This document shows positions 1-5,744 of a stretch of 5,744 bases of DNA, in pieces (position 1 is the first letter of the stretch; each line of letters starts with the position of its first letter). The stretch spans positions 1 to 5,744 of the forward strand of contig DHHG01000264.1 in assembly GCA_002403175.1 (NCBI GenBank), given 5' to 3'. Under the pieces are notes generated by a model. It saw only the letters and a list, made by a program, of their open reading frames with translations, ran no database searches and had not been told where the DNA came from. The translations under genes were made by a program, and so were the position numbers. Source of the DNA: Syntrophaceae bacterium UBA4778. Lineage in GTDB: Bacteria > Desulfobacterota > Syntrophia > Syntrophales > UBA4778.

Positions 1-638
1 AATACATGGGAGATGCGATTATGGCAGTATTTGGCGCCCCGCTGAATCAGCCCGATCATGCCGAAAGGGCCTGCCGTACGGCGCTCGATATGATCCGCGA
101 ACTCCGGGAATTGCAGCTGAAATGGAAGGCGGAAGGCAGGCCGCATCTCGATATCGGAATAGGAATCAACAGCGGCGATATGGTCGTCGGCAACATGGGT
201 TCCGAGATGCGTTTCGATTACACCGTTATGGGAGACAGCGTAAACCTTGGATCGAGGCTGGAAGGAATCAACAAGGAATACGGGACCAATATTGTCATCA
301 GCGAATATACCTACATCCGGATCAAGGATAGATTTATCTGCCGGGAACTCGATTCGGTCAAAGTGAAAGGCAAATATCAGCCGGTCAAGATTTATGAACT
401 TCTGGCGGAAGGAAATTCATCCGATGCAGCGGGTCCATACGGCTATATCAAGTTTTTTAATGAAGGGCTCACAAAATACAAACTCGGTTACTGGAATGAA
501 GCTGTCGAGTCCTTTCAGAAGGTTCTGGCTATGCACCCTTCGGATCATCCTTCCAAACTCTATATTGCGCGCTGTATGGAGTTGCAGGATAATCCTCCGG
601 AGGCTTGGGATGGGATCTACGTAATGACAAAAAAATAA
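1..638 (+). CDS. Class III adenylate/guanylate cyclase, C-terminal part (5' truncated by window edge)
   Basis: This gene enters from the left edge; its first whole codon is Tyr at 3-5, and the Met at 6 is internal. The visible part is the second half of a class III nucleotidyl cyclase domain, which makes cyclic AMP (less likely cyclic GMP) from the nucleoside triphosphate. Counting that Met as 1, MGDAIMAVFGAP (1-12) carries the second metal-binding Asp (D3). YTVMGDSVNLGSR (72-84) carries the transition-state pair N80 and R84. T73 sits at the purine-specifying position that is Asp in mammalian adenylyl cyclases; Thr there is typical of class IIIb bacterial adenylate cyclases. After the catalytic domain (to about 135), residues 148-190 look like one TPR-type helical hairpin, followed by a WDGIYVMT tail seen in many multidomain bacterial cyclases. 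The missing N-terminus would hold the sensor module, often CHASE2 in this family (inference). No terminator follows the stop, so read-through into the next gene is possible. Confidence 0.93.
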   Translation, partial: YMGDAIMAVFGAPLNQPDHAERACRTALDMIRELRELQLKWKAEGRPHLDIGIGINSGDMVVGNMGSEMRFDYTVMGDSVNLGSRLEGINKEYGTNIVISEYTYIRIKDRFICRELDSVKVKGKYQPVKIYELLAEGNSSDAAGPYGYIKFFNEGLTKYKLGYWNEAVESFQKVLAMHPSDHPSKLYIARCMELQDNPPEAWDGIYVMTKK

Positions 639-752
639 GGAGATGGCCCAGGGTTCGAATAACGAAAACCAAGGTGTATCGCCTGCATTTCTTTTTGAGA
701 TGAGATCAAAGGGATGGCAGTGATCGACTGAAATTTCGAACCTGTTTACAAG
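639..752 (+). other. Intergenic leader between cyclase and alanine racemase genes
   Basis: This 114-base gap holds no hairpin with a T-tract and no convincing sigma70 promoter. The racemase may therefore be transcribed together with the cyclase, but this is inference. An AAGGAG at 637-642 abuts an ATG at 643 that opens only a 26-codon frame ending at 723. The zero spacing makes that an unlikely start. No clear Shine-Dalgarno sequence precedes the racemase ATG at 753. Confidence 0.4.
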
Positions 753-2708
753 ATGAAAGAAGAGAAGCAGAAATATAGAAGCTGGGTTGAAGTCGATCTG
801 GAGCACTATCGGCACAACTGGAAGGAAATCCGTAGATTGGTCGGACCCGCCGTAAAAATAATGCAGGTGGTCAAGGCGGATGCATACGGGCATGGTGCAA
901 TTGAAATTTCCAATGCGGCCTTGAAAAACGGGGCATCCTGCCTCGGCGTCGCCAATGCAGATGAGGGAGTGCAGCTTCGGGTGAGCGGAATCCAGGCCCC
1001 GATCGTGATCCTCAGCCCGCCCACCGATTCTGAAATAGCTGAAATTATCAAATATGAGATCACCCCTTCTGTTTCCGATCCGGCTTTTGCGTTCAGATTG
1101 CAAAAGCATCTGGAAAAGCTCGATATGCGTATGCCGATCCATATCGAAATTGATACAGGCATGGGACGGGGCGGCATGCTCCAGACAGAATCGCTTAAGG
1201 CTGTTCGCGATATTGCGGCCTTTCCGAATATCCATATGGAAGGTATTTTTTCCCATTTCTCATCCAGTGAATACGGGGATGATGATTACAACCTGATGCA
1301 GTGGACCCTTTTCCGCGACTTTTTTGAAAAAATAGAGGCATCGGGCATTCACATTCCTCTGCGACACATGTGTAACAGCGGGGCTCTGATGAACTTTCCG
1401 AAATGCCATCTGGATATGGTTCGCCCCGGCATTATGACGTATGGAATCTATCCCGGAGAGCCGGTCACAGGTACGAGTCTCCAGCCGGTCATGAGTTTCA
1501 AAACCAGCATTGTGCTCGTCAAGGAATTCCCAAAGGGCTACGCGATCGGGTACAATCGTACCTTTGTTACACCCGGAACTACCAGGATCGCTACCATACC
1601 GGTCGGCTATGGCGACGGCTACGGCGTTATTCTATCTAACCAGGGAGAAGCACTGGTTCGCGGTAAAAGAGCTCCTGTGGTCGGACGCGTTTCCATGGAC
1701 ATGTGCACGCTCGATGTGACGCATATCCCCGAATGCGAAATCGGCGATGAGGTCGTGCTGCTGGGAAGTCAGAAAGGTGAATCCATCAGCGCGGGCGAGA
1801 TCGCCTCTAAGGCTCGAACCAACAGCTATGAGATTCTTTGTGCGCTCGGGAAACGGGCTCCGAGGGTTTTTCTGGATCAGGGCGAAACCAATGCTGTCGA
1901 ACCGAGATTGCGAAGGATTTTTATTCCTGACGAAGAAAAATCGATTGCCAGGATCGATAATATGATCAGGCGATGCCTGCAAACCAAAGCCCGGGATCCG
2001 GAGTTGGGAGACGCGATCTATTATGAGATGTTCGAAACTTTATTCGGCAAAGAAAACCATCCCTTGGAGTTGAGAACAAATTTCAAGTACGATATCCACG
2101 TGACCGAATTTTCGGATGAGGAAAAAGCGAAGGACGAACTCGCCAAAGAATCATTCAAAATAAAAACGCGAATCGAGTATTCGAAAATTCTCAAAAACAA
2201 CCTGATCCTTATCGGATGTGCCCTGGATAACAATCAGCTTGCGGCACTTTTCAATGATGATGCCTGCGAATATCGATGGTTGCTGGATCGAAAAGACCCG
2301 CATTTTCGAAAAGATGATTTCAGAATCGGCGATGTGCGGGTGGACGGCGAGGGCATTCCTATCATCAGTGCGGCCCACACCGAACGAGGATACGAGGTCT
2401 GGTGCGGCGGCGACGTATTGAAACAGAAGCTGAACCATCAGGTGAGGATAGAAATCGATGTTTTCACGAGGCGTTTAAAAAGCAGCAATATCTTCTCTGT
2501 GTACATCGTTTACCCGACCCGGGGACTCGATATTCATTTTAATTATGAAGGTGCAGGACTAAAAAGCGTCAAAGAGGTCAGTTATTTTTCCGGTAAGAAT
2601 CCGCAGCCGGAAGTGCGTAGCGAGGGAGGAAAATTCATTCAGCTTTCTATCAATGAGGATGAGTGGGTATTTCCTACCAGCGGTGTCACTTTTATTTGGG
2701 ATATGTAA
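753..2708 (+). CDS. alr: Alanine racemase with a large uncharacterised C-terminal extension (651 aa)
   Basis: The N-terminal ~375 residues are a PLP-dependent, fold-type III alanine racemase, which interconverts L- and D-alanine in the cytoplasm for peptidoglycan. The PLP-binding Lys is K41 in VVKADAYGHG. R139 lies in DTGMGR (134-139), and R224 in VRPGIMTYG pairs with the PLP pyridine nitrogen. The second catalytic base is Y267 in AIGYNRTF. IPVGYGDGY (282-290) and VGRVSMDMC (310-318) complete the family signatures. The usual carbamylated Lys two residues before D134 is Glu (E132). Family members are normally about 360-390 residues; this frame runs on uninterrupted to 651. Residues ~380-435 look helical. 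Residues ~440-651 look beta-rich and end in WVFPTSGVTFIWDM; I do not recognise a family there. ATG 753 is the only start after the in-frame stop at 729-731 that leaves the domain complete, but its Shine-Dalgarno is poor. There is no signal peptide. Racemase assignment is firm; function of the extension is unknown. Confidence 0.95.
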   Translation: MKEEKQKYRSWVEVDLEHYRHNWKEIRRLVGPAVKIMQVVKADAYGHGAIEISNAALKNGASCLGVANADEGVQLRVSGIQAPIVILSPPTDSEIAEIIKYEITPSVSDPAFAFRLQKHLEKLDMRMPIHIEIDTGMGRGGMLQTESLKAVRDIAAFPNIHMEGIFSHFSSSEYGDDDYNLMQWTLFRDFFEKIEASGIHIPLRHMCNSGALMNFPKCHLDMVRPGIMTYGIYPGEPVTGTSLQPVMSFKTSIVLVKEFPKGYAIGYNRTFVTPGTTRIATIPVGYGDGYGVILSNQGEALVRGKRAPVVGRVSMDMCTLDVTHIPECEIGDEVVLLGSQKGESISAGEIASKARTNSYEILCALGKRAPRVFLDQGETNAVEPRLRRIFIPDEEKSIARIDNMIRRCLQTKARDPELGDAIYYEMFETLFGKENHPLELRTNFKYDIHVTEFSDEEKAKDELAKESFKIKTRIEYSKILKNNLILIGCALDNNQLAALFNDDACEYRWLLDRKDPHFRKDDFRIGDVRVDGEGIPIISAAHTERGYEVWCGGDVLKQKLNHQVRIEIDVFTRRLKSSNIFSVYIVYPTRGLDIHFNYEGAGLKSVKEVSYFSGKNPQPEVRSEGGKFIQLSINEDEWVFPTSGVTFIWDM

Positions 2709-2804
2709 AATCCGCCCAATTTCACTGAGAGTTCACGGACAGAAGACAGGTCCCTTTATAAAGCTACTCGCTTCCCATCGTATTTTTCCGAACTGGCTGA
2801 AAAC

Positions 2805-2825
2805 GCATACTTTTTTAGTGTATGC
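2805..2825. repeat. Short palindrome GCATAC-N9-GTATGC
   Basis: Perfect 6-bp arms at 2805-2810 and 2820-2825 are separated by 9 bases that include a T6 run. The palindrome lies 97 bases after the racemase stop and 26 bases before the -35 box of the next gene. No T-tract follows the right arm, so it is a poor intrinsic terminator. Either a regulator-binding site or chance is possible. Confidence 0.35.
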
Positions 2826-2851
2826 ACATTCCTTCATCCAGGTTAAATTCC

Positions 2852-2880
2852 TTTACAAATTGTGAAATCCACATTATATT
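2852..2880 (+). promoter_or_regulatory. Sigma70-type promoter for the outer-membrane protein gene
   Basis: TTTACA at 2852-2857 matches 5 of 6 bases of the -35 consensus. TATATT at 2875-2880 matches 5 of 6 of the -10 consensus. The spacer is exactly 17 bases. Transcription would start near 2887, giving a leader of about 60 bases before the ATG at 2948. This implies that the barrel gene is transcribed independently of the racemase upstream. An inverted repeat TGTG-N5-CACA (2861-2873) lies inside the spacer. Confidence 0.65.
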
Positions 2881-2934
2881 CTCTAGCCGTTCCAGGCATC
2901 CTCTTGGTTTAATCGAATTGAATCTAAACTTTGC

Positions 2935-2940
2935 GAAAGG
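2935..2940 (+). promoter_or_regulatory. Ribosome binding site deciding the start at 2948
   Basis: GAAAGG lies 7 bases before ATG 2948. An in-frame ATG upstream at 2822 has no such site, lies ahead of the promoter, and would bury the signal peptide behind 42 extra residues. The 2948 start is therefore preferred. Confidence 0.7.
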
Positions 2941-2947
2941 TCTGTTT

Positions 2948-3712
2948 ATGAAACTCTCTCTCCGACCCACATGGGTAATGATTTTGCTAATTGTATTTTT
3001 GATCCCTTCTGCCGGGAGCGCATTTGAATTCGGCGCCCGAGGTTATTATTGGTTTCCATCCCTGAAAGGGGATCTCAGAGTGGATTCTGATGGAATCACG
3101 GGAACCAACATAAATTATAAGGATGATCTGGGAATTGATAATAAGAATATTCCTTCCATCGAGGCATTTGCCGGAATCGGCAAGCATCATATCAGCCTGA
3201 TGTATTCTCAGATCGATTATTCCGGAAGCAACACCACGAGCGGAATTATTTTCGACGGGAAAACCTACAGCGGTCTGGTCGAGTCAGATTTTAAGCTCAA
3301 GATGCTTGATGCGGAATACCAGTATGATCTGCTCAATCTGGAAAACATACTGGCCGGTTTTTCCATTGGCATTCTGGGAAAAATCAAATACATCAACGGG
3401 GATGCCCGCCTGAATTCGGCATCCGTCGGCGAAACCAAATCCACTTTCGATTTTCCGGTTCCCATGGTCGGGGCTGCGGTCCATGTAGGCATCCTGGCGA
3501 AAATTCTGGAAGCGAGGGCTAAATTTTCCGGCATGGGATACTCTGGAAGCCACGTCTACGATGGCCTTGCTGAATTGTCGATTACCCCTTTTCCTTTTAT
3601 TGATATAGCGGGAGGCTATCGATACATGAAGATTAAGGTCGACGATATCAGTGATGTAACGACCAATACCGAATTATCGGGACCGTATGTATCACTGGCG
3701 ATCAGCTTCTGA
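2948..3712 (+). CDS. Outer-membrane beta-barrel protein, function unassigned
   Basis: The 254-residue product begins with a classic Sec signal peptide. It has basic residues (K2, R6), a hydrophobic core (WVMILLIVFLIP, 9-20) and a likely signal peptidase I cut after A25 (GSA|FEFG). The mature part alternates polar and hydrophobic/aromatic residues with many Gly and Tyr, as in amphipathic beta strands, for example around 28-38, 76-92, 118-128, 140-148 and 206-230. It ends in YVSLAISF, with the terminal Phe that the BAM complex recognises on barrel proteins. The mature length of about 229 residues would suit an 8- to 10-stranded barrel. It has its own promoter upstream. The ligand or role is not visible; nearness to the mla operon hints at envelope function but no more. 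A periplasm-facing lipid or porin-like role cannot be distinguished from sequence alone. Confidence 0.85.
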   Translation: MKLSLRPTWVMILLIVFLIPSAGSAFEFGARGYYWFPSLKGDLRVDSDGITGTNINYKDDLGIDNKNIPSIEAFAGIGKHHISLMYSQIDYSGSNTTSGIIFDGKTYSGLVESDFKLKMLDAEYQYDLLNLENILAGFSIGILGKIKYINGDARLNSASVGETKSTFDFPVPMVGAAVHVGILAKILEARAKFSGMGYSGSHVYDGLAELSITPFPFIDIAGGYRYMKIKVDDISDVTTNTELSGPYVSLAISF

Positions 3713-3875
3713 TCAACACCGATTCTGAAGGGCATTACCTCCGCCGTTCCCTCATCAGAACGGAATGATTTAAAAGAAAAGACAGATTGCGCCAAAGAAC
3801 AAAAATCCGGCACGGATACGCGGAACGTGAAGCGGATTCAGGATACGACAGTTAAAAGCCTCTTGTACGATCGGC
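3713..3875. other. Intergenic region after the barrel gene
   Basis: No start-bearing ORF, promoter or T-tract terminator stands out here. The frame of the barrel gene stays open for 60 codons after its TGA, to a TAA at 3893-3895, but contains no ATG and no ribosome site. The main visible structure is the hairpin at 3744-3763. A promoter for the mla operon would be expected somewhere in this stretch, but I cannot point to a convincing one. Confidence 0.4.
3744..3763 (+). terminator. Possible weak terminator hairpin after the barrel gene
   Basis: CCGTTC (3744-3749) and GAACGG (3758-3763) form a perfect 6-bp, GC-containing stem with an 8-base loop, 32 bases after the stop codon. Only AATGATTT follows, not a clean T-tract, so efficient intrinsic termination is doubtful. 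It may be an RNA structural element instead (see the complementary hairpin at 3914-3933). Confidence 0.25.
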
Positions 3876-4070
3876 TTGAGAGTCCACGCGCTTAATGGAA
3901 TGTTTATTCGCCGGAACGGTTCTATTGCCGTTCTCGAACCGACCTGCCGACATGACTGCTTCAGCTTTATTTTAAATCAGGATGCGGCATCGGAAATCAA
4001 TCAGGAATTCATGGACTGCATTTTTCGGGTATTACTGGAGGCGCACTCGTTAAAAAAGGGACCGCTATGA
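3876..4070 (+). CDS. Doubtful small ORF upstream of mlaE, up to 64 aa
   Basis: I do not recognise this product. The frame is open from 3831. The candidate starts are TTG 3876 (64 aa) and ATG 3900 (56 aa); neither has a clear Shine-Dalgarno. It is soluble-looking, with several Cys (in EPTCRHDCF) and an acidic, helix-prone C-terminal half (SEINQEFMDCIFRVLLEAHS). The best support is its end: the TGA at 4068-4070 overlaps the mlaE ATG at 4067 in an ATGA arrangement, typical of translational coupling within an operon. In some Mla operons a STAS-domain protein (MlaB) accompanies the transporter, but this product is much shorter than a STAS domain and shows no motif of it. It could be a small real gene, a decayed remnant, or a chance frame. 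Confidence 0.35.
   Translation: MRVHALNGMFIRRNGSIAVLEPTCRHDCFSFILNQDAASEINQEFMDCIFRVLLEAHSLKKGPL
3914..3933 (+). repeat. Hairpin GAACGG-N8-CCGTTC near the start of the small ORF
   Basis: GAACGG at 3914-3919 and CCGTTC at 3928-3933 form a 6-bp stem with an 8-base loop. It begins 14 bases after the candidate ATG at 3900. The arms are the same two hexamers as at 3744-3763 in reversed order, and an overlapping CGGTTC/GAACCG pair (3917-3922 with 3936-3941) offers an alternative fold. Confidence 0.3.
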
Positions 4071-4846
4071 GGGTTGTTTTACATCTGCTGGAGCGCCTTG
4101 GGACAGGGATTATTCACGGGGTTGAAGAGATGGGGAGAATTATCCTTTTCTTCCTGTCTGCTGTTGCATGGACATTCAGGCCCCCTCTGAAAGTGCGCAT
4201 AGTCTTCAAGCAATTGGAGTTTGTCGGGGTTAAATCTCTATATGTGGTTTCCCTGACCGGATTATTCACCGGAATGGTCCTTGCCCTCCAGACCTATCAT
4301 GGATTCAGAATGTTCAGCGCGGAAAGTCTGGTTGGAGGGACGGTTGCTCTCAGCATGACCCGTGAACTCGGTCCCGTCCTGACGTCTCTCATGGTAACTG
4401 CCAGGGCCGGCTCGGCTATGGCGGCAGAACTCGGTTCCATGAAGGTAACGGAACAAATAGATGCCCTTTATGTCATGGCAGCCAATCCAATCCAGCATCT
4501 GATTGTCCCCAGGATACTGTCAGGACTCATGATGGTTCCCGTTTTAACCGTTATATCCGACTTCATCGGAATTATAGGCGGCTATTTCGTAGGCGTCCAT
4601 TTGCTCGGAATCAATGAAGGCCTGTTCATTAAAAATATAACCAAGCTAATGACCCTTAATGATATTTATAACGGCCTTGTTAAGGCGGCGGTTTTCGGAC
4701 TCATTCTCTCCCTGATCGGCTGCTATAAAGGATTCAATACCAAAGGCGGGGCAGAAGGCGTAGGCAAAGCGACAACAGAAGCGGTTGTCCTCTCCTCGAT
4801 ATCCATCTTGATAGCCGATTACTTTTTAACGGCAATCATGTTTTAA
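4067..4846 (+). CDS. mlaE: MlaE-family lipid ABC transporter permease
   Basis: This 259-residue integral inner-membrane protein is the permease of the MCE/Mla phospholipid transporter, which moves lipids between the inner membrane and the periplasm-spanning MCE subunit. The family core is clear: MTRELGPVLTSLMV (97-110) followed by TARAGSAMAAELGSMKVTEQIDAL (111-134), the cytoplasmic coupling region that meets the ATPase. An amphipathic N-terminal helix (about 1-24) is followed by hydrophobic segments near 55-75, 145-180, 203-220 and 238-257. Length is normal for the family. AAAGGG at 4055-4060 lies 6 bases before the ATG, and the start overlaps the stop of the preceding small ORF. The ATPase gene follows after 13 bases. 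In E. coli the order is mlaF-mlaE-mlaD; E-F-D order is common in other proteobacterial and desulfobacterial lineages. Whether the net lipid flow is retrograde or anterograde cannot be told from sequence. Confidence 0.95.
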   Translation: MRVVLHLLERLGTGIIHGVEEMGRIILFFLSAVAWTFRPPLKVRIVFKQLEFVGVKSLYVVSLTGLFTGMVLALQTYHGFRMFSAESLVGGTVALSMTRELGPVLTSLMVTARAGSAMAAELGSMKVTEQIDALYVMAANPIQHLIVPRILSGLMMVPVLTVISDFIGIIGGYFVGVHLLGINEGLFIKNITKLMTLNDIYNGLVKAAVFGLILSLIGCYKGFNTKGGAEGVGKATTEAVVLSSISILIADYFLTAIMF

Positions 4847-4859
4847 TGGGAATAGACCA

Positions 4860-5606
4860 GTGATTGAATTAATCGATCTTCATAAAACTTTTGGTAAACA
4901 GAAGATCCTTGACGGACTTAACCTAAAGATCGAAGAGAATCAAACCACTGTGATTATCGGTAGAAGTGGCGGAGGTAAAAGCGTCCTTCTAAAGCATATC
5001 ATCGGCCTGCTCAGACCTGAGAGCGGTCAGGTTCTGGTGGATGGAATTGATATTACAAAGCTTAACGATCGGGAGCTTAATGAAGTAAGAAAAAAATTCG
5101 GCATGCTGTTTCAGGAGGGCGCGCTCTTTGATTCCATGAATGTCGGGGAGAATATCGCCTTTCCTCTGATCGAGCATACGAAAATGAACAAGGATGAGAT
5201 CAAGGAGGTTATCGCCGATCGGCTGAAAGCCGTAGGACTTTCCGGCATCGAGCACAAGCTGCCTTCCGAGCTGAGCGGCGGAATGAGAAAACGGGTTGCC
5301 CTGGCAAGGGCAATCGCATTGCGTCCCGAATTTGTCCTCTTTGACGAACCGACAACGGGATTGGATCCCGTTCTTTCGGAAGCCATTAATCAATTAATTA
5401 TTACAACCCAGAAGAATTTTAATCTGACTTGTATCGTGATCAGTCATGATCTTGAGTCTATTTTCAAAATAGCGCACAAAATTGCCTTGCTCTATAATGG
5501 AAAAATAATAGAGTATGGGACTCCGGAGGAAATCCGAAAATCGCAAAATCCGGTTCTTGTTCAGTATCTCTCGGGAAGCATTCAGGGCCCTATCCAGATC
5601 GTATGA
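4860..5606 (+). CDS. mlaF: MlaF-family lipid ABC transporter ATP-binding protein
   Basis: This 248-residue cytoplasmic ATPase powers the MlaE permease. All nucleotide-binding motifs are intact: Walker A GRSGGGKS (34-41), Q-loop FQEG with Q85, signature LSGGMRKRV (138-146), Walker B FVLFDE (158-163) with catalytic E163, D-loop GLDP, and H-loop H196 in VISHD. The GGMRKR form of the signature and FQEGALFDSMNV after the Q-loop are typical of the MlaF/Ttg2A branch rather than of amino-acid or metal importers. The start is GTG 4860, because the family N-terminus (IELIDLHKTFG) begins immediately after it; a modest GGGA lies 8 bases upstream. The stop of a 5-codon frame that begins on the mlaE stop overlaps this GTG (GTGA), suggesting coupled translation. 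The C-terminal tail (from about 228) resembles the MlaF extension that clasps the partner subunit. Confidence 0.96.
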   Translation: MIELIDLHKTFGKQKILDGLNLKIEENQTTVIIGRSGGGKSVLLKHIIGLLRPESGQVLVDGIDITKLNDRELNEVRKKFGMLFQEGALFDSMNVGENIAFPLIEHTKMNKDEIKEVIADRLKAVGLSGIEHKLPSELSGGMRKRVALARAIALRPEFVLFDEPTTGLDPVLSEAINQLIITTQKNFNLTCIVISHDLESIFKIAHKIALLYNGKIIEYGTPEEIRKSQNPVLVQYLSGSIQGPIQIV

Positions 5607-5624
5607 TCCAGGCTCTGTTTTTTT

Positions 5625-5630
5625 GGAGGA
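5625..5630 (+). promoter_or_regulatory. Strong ribosome binding site for mlaD
   Basis: GGAGGA follows a T7 run and sits 4 bases before ATG 5635. It is the best Shine-Dalgarno in the window. An out-of-frame ATG at 5630-5632 overlaps it and is disregarded, because only the 5635 frame gives the MCE-family N-terminus. Confidence 0.75.
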
Positions 5631-5634
5631 TGGA

Positions 5635-5744
5635 ATGCAATCAATCAGCACGGAAGCAAAGGTAGGAATATTCGTTCTTATTGGATTAATCATACTGGCC
5701 TACATGTCTTTTAAGGTAGGGCAGCAGGGCTTCGGGCTGAAAAA
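5635..5744 (+). CDS. mlaD: MlaD/MCE-family lipid transporter substrate-binding protein, N-terminal fragment (3' truncated by window edge)
   Basis: Only the first 36 codons are inside the window. They show STEAKVGIFVLIGLIILAYM: a short cytoplasmic start, then a single membrane-anchor helix (about 9-25), followed by SFKVGQQGFG, the usual lead-in to the periplasmic MCE domain. In the Mla system MlaD forms a hexameric ring anchored in the inner membrane that receives lipids from or passes them to MlaE. The TEAKVGIFVLIG start is highly typical of this family. The gene follows mlaF after 28 bases with no terminator between them, which completes the mlaE-mlaF-mlaD order. The MCE domain itself cannot be inspected here. 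Confidence 0.88.
   Translation, partial: MQSISTEAKVGIFVLIGLIILAYMSFKVGQQGFGLK

Noticed and set aside
653..662. GGTTCGAATA resembling a tRNA T-loop
   Set aside because: The flanking bases do not form a 5-bp T-stem and no anticodon or acceptor arm can be found around it.
643..723. 26-codon ORF in the cyclase-racemase gap, next to an AAGGAG
   Set aside because: The Shine-Dalgarno directly abuts the ATG with no spacer, and the short peptide has no recognisable feature.
417..1256. 279-codon open frame on the minus strand across the cyclase 3' end and the start of the racemase gene
   Set aside because: It is antisense to two well-identified coding regions, spans their boundary, shows no recognisable motif and is best explained as a shadow of their codon pattern.
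2822..2947. Upstream ATG extending the barrel protein by 42 residues
   Set aside because: It lies upstream of the likely promoter, lacks a ribosome site and would hide the signal peptide that begins at 2948.
3713..3895. Open frame continuing for 60 codons after the barrel gene's TGA (possible read-through or second gene)
   Set aside because: It has no ATG and no ribosome site, and read-through would remove the C-terminal Phe signal needed for barrel insertion.
5618..5624. T7 run after mlaF as an intrinsic terminator
   Set aside because: No stem precedes it, and it runs directly into the strong mlaD ribosome site within the operon.

Overview
The window reads as chromosomal DNA of a Gram-negative bacterium. 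The evidence is an outer-membrane beta-barrel protein with a signal peptide and a terminal Phe, plus a lipid-transport (MCE/Mla) ABC operon of the type that serves a double-membrane envelope. The gene order mlaE-mlaF-mlaD and a class III cyclase ending in a TPR and a WDGIYVMT-type tail suggest a Desulfobacterota (former Deltaproteobacteria) organism. That placement is inference from family memory, not something the sequence proves.

Layout, all on the + strand. (1) 1-638: 3' part of a class III adenylate/guanylate cyclase, cut by the left edge in the middle of the catalytic domain. (2) 753-2708: a 651-residue protein made of a complete alanine racemase (about residues 8-375) fused to about 275 further residues of no family I recognise. 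(3) 2709-2947: an intergenic region with a good sigma70-type promoter and a small palindrome. (4) 2948-3712: a secreted outer-membrane beta-barrel protein of 254 residues. (5) 3713-4066: a gene-poor stretch with two mutually complementary short hairpins and a doubtful short ORF whose stop overlaps the next start. (6) 4067-4846, 4860-5606 and 5635 to the right edge: mlaE (permease), mlaF (ATPase) and the first 36 codons of mlaD (MCE substrate-binding subunit), tightly packed as one operon.

Functionally the window leans toward the cell envelope: D-alanine supply for peptidoglycan, an outer-membrane barrel, and phospholipid traffic between the membranes. The cyclase is a signalling gene with no visible link to the rest beyond position. 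No mobile element, CRISPR array, rRNA or tRNA was seen. The least ordinary item is the racemase with its large unexplained C-terminal extension and a Glu where the family usually has the carbamylated active-site Lys.
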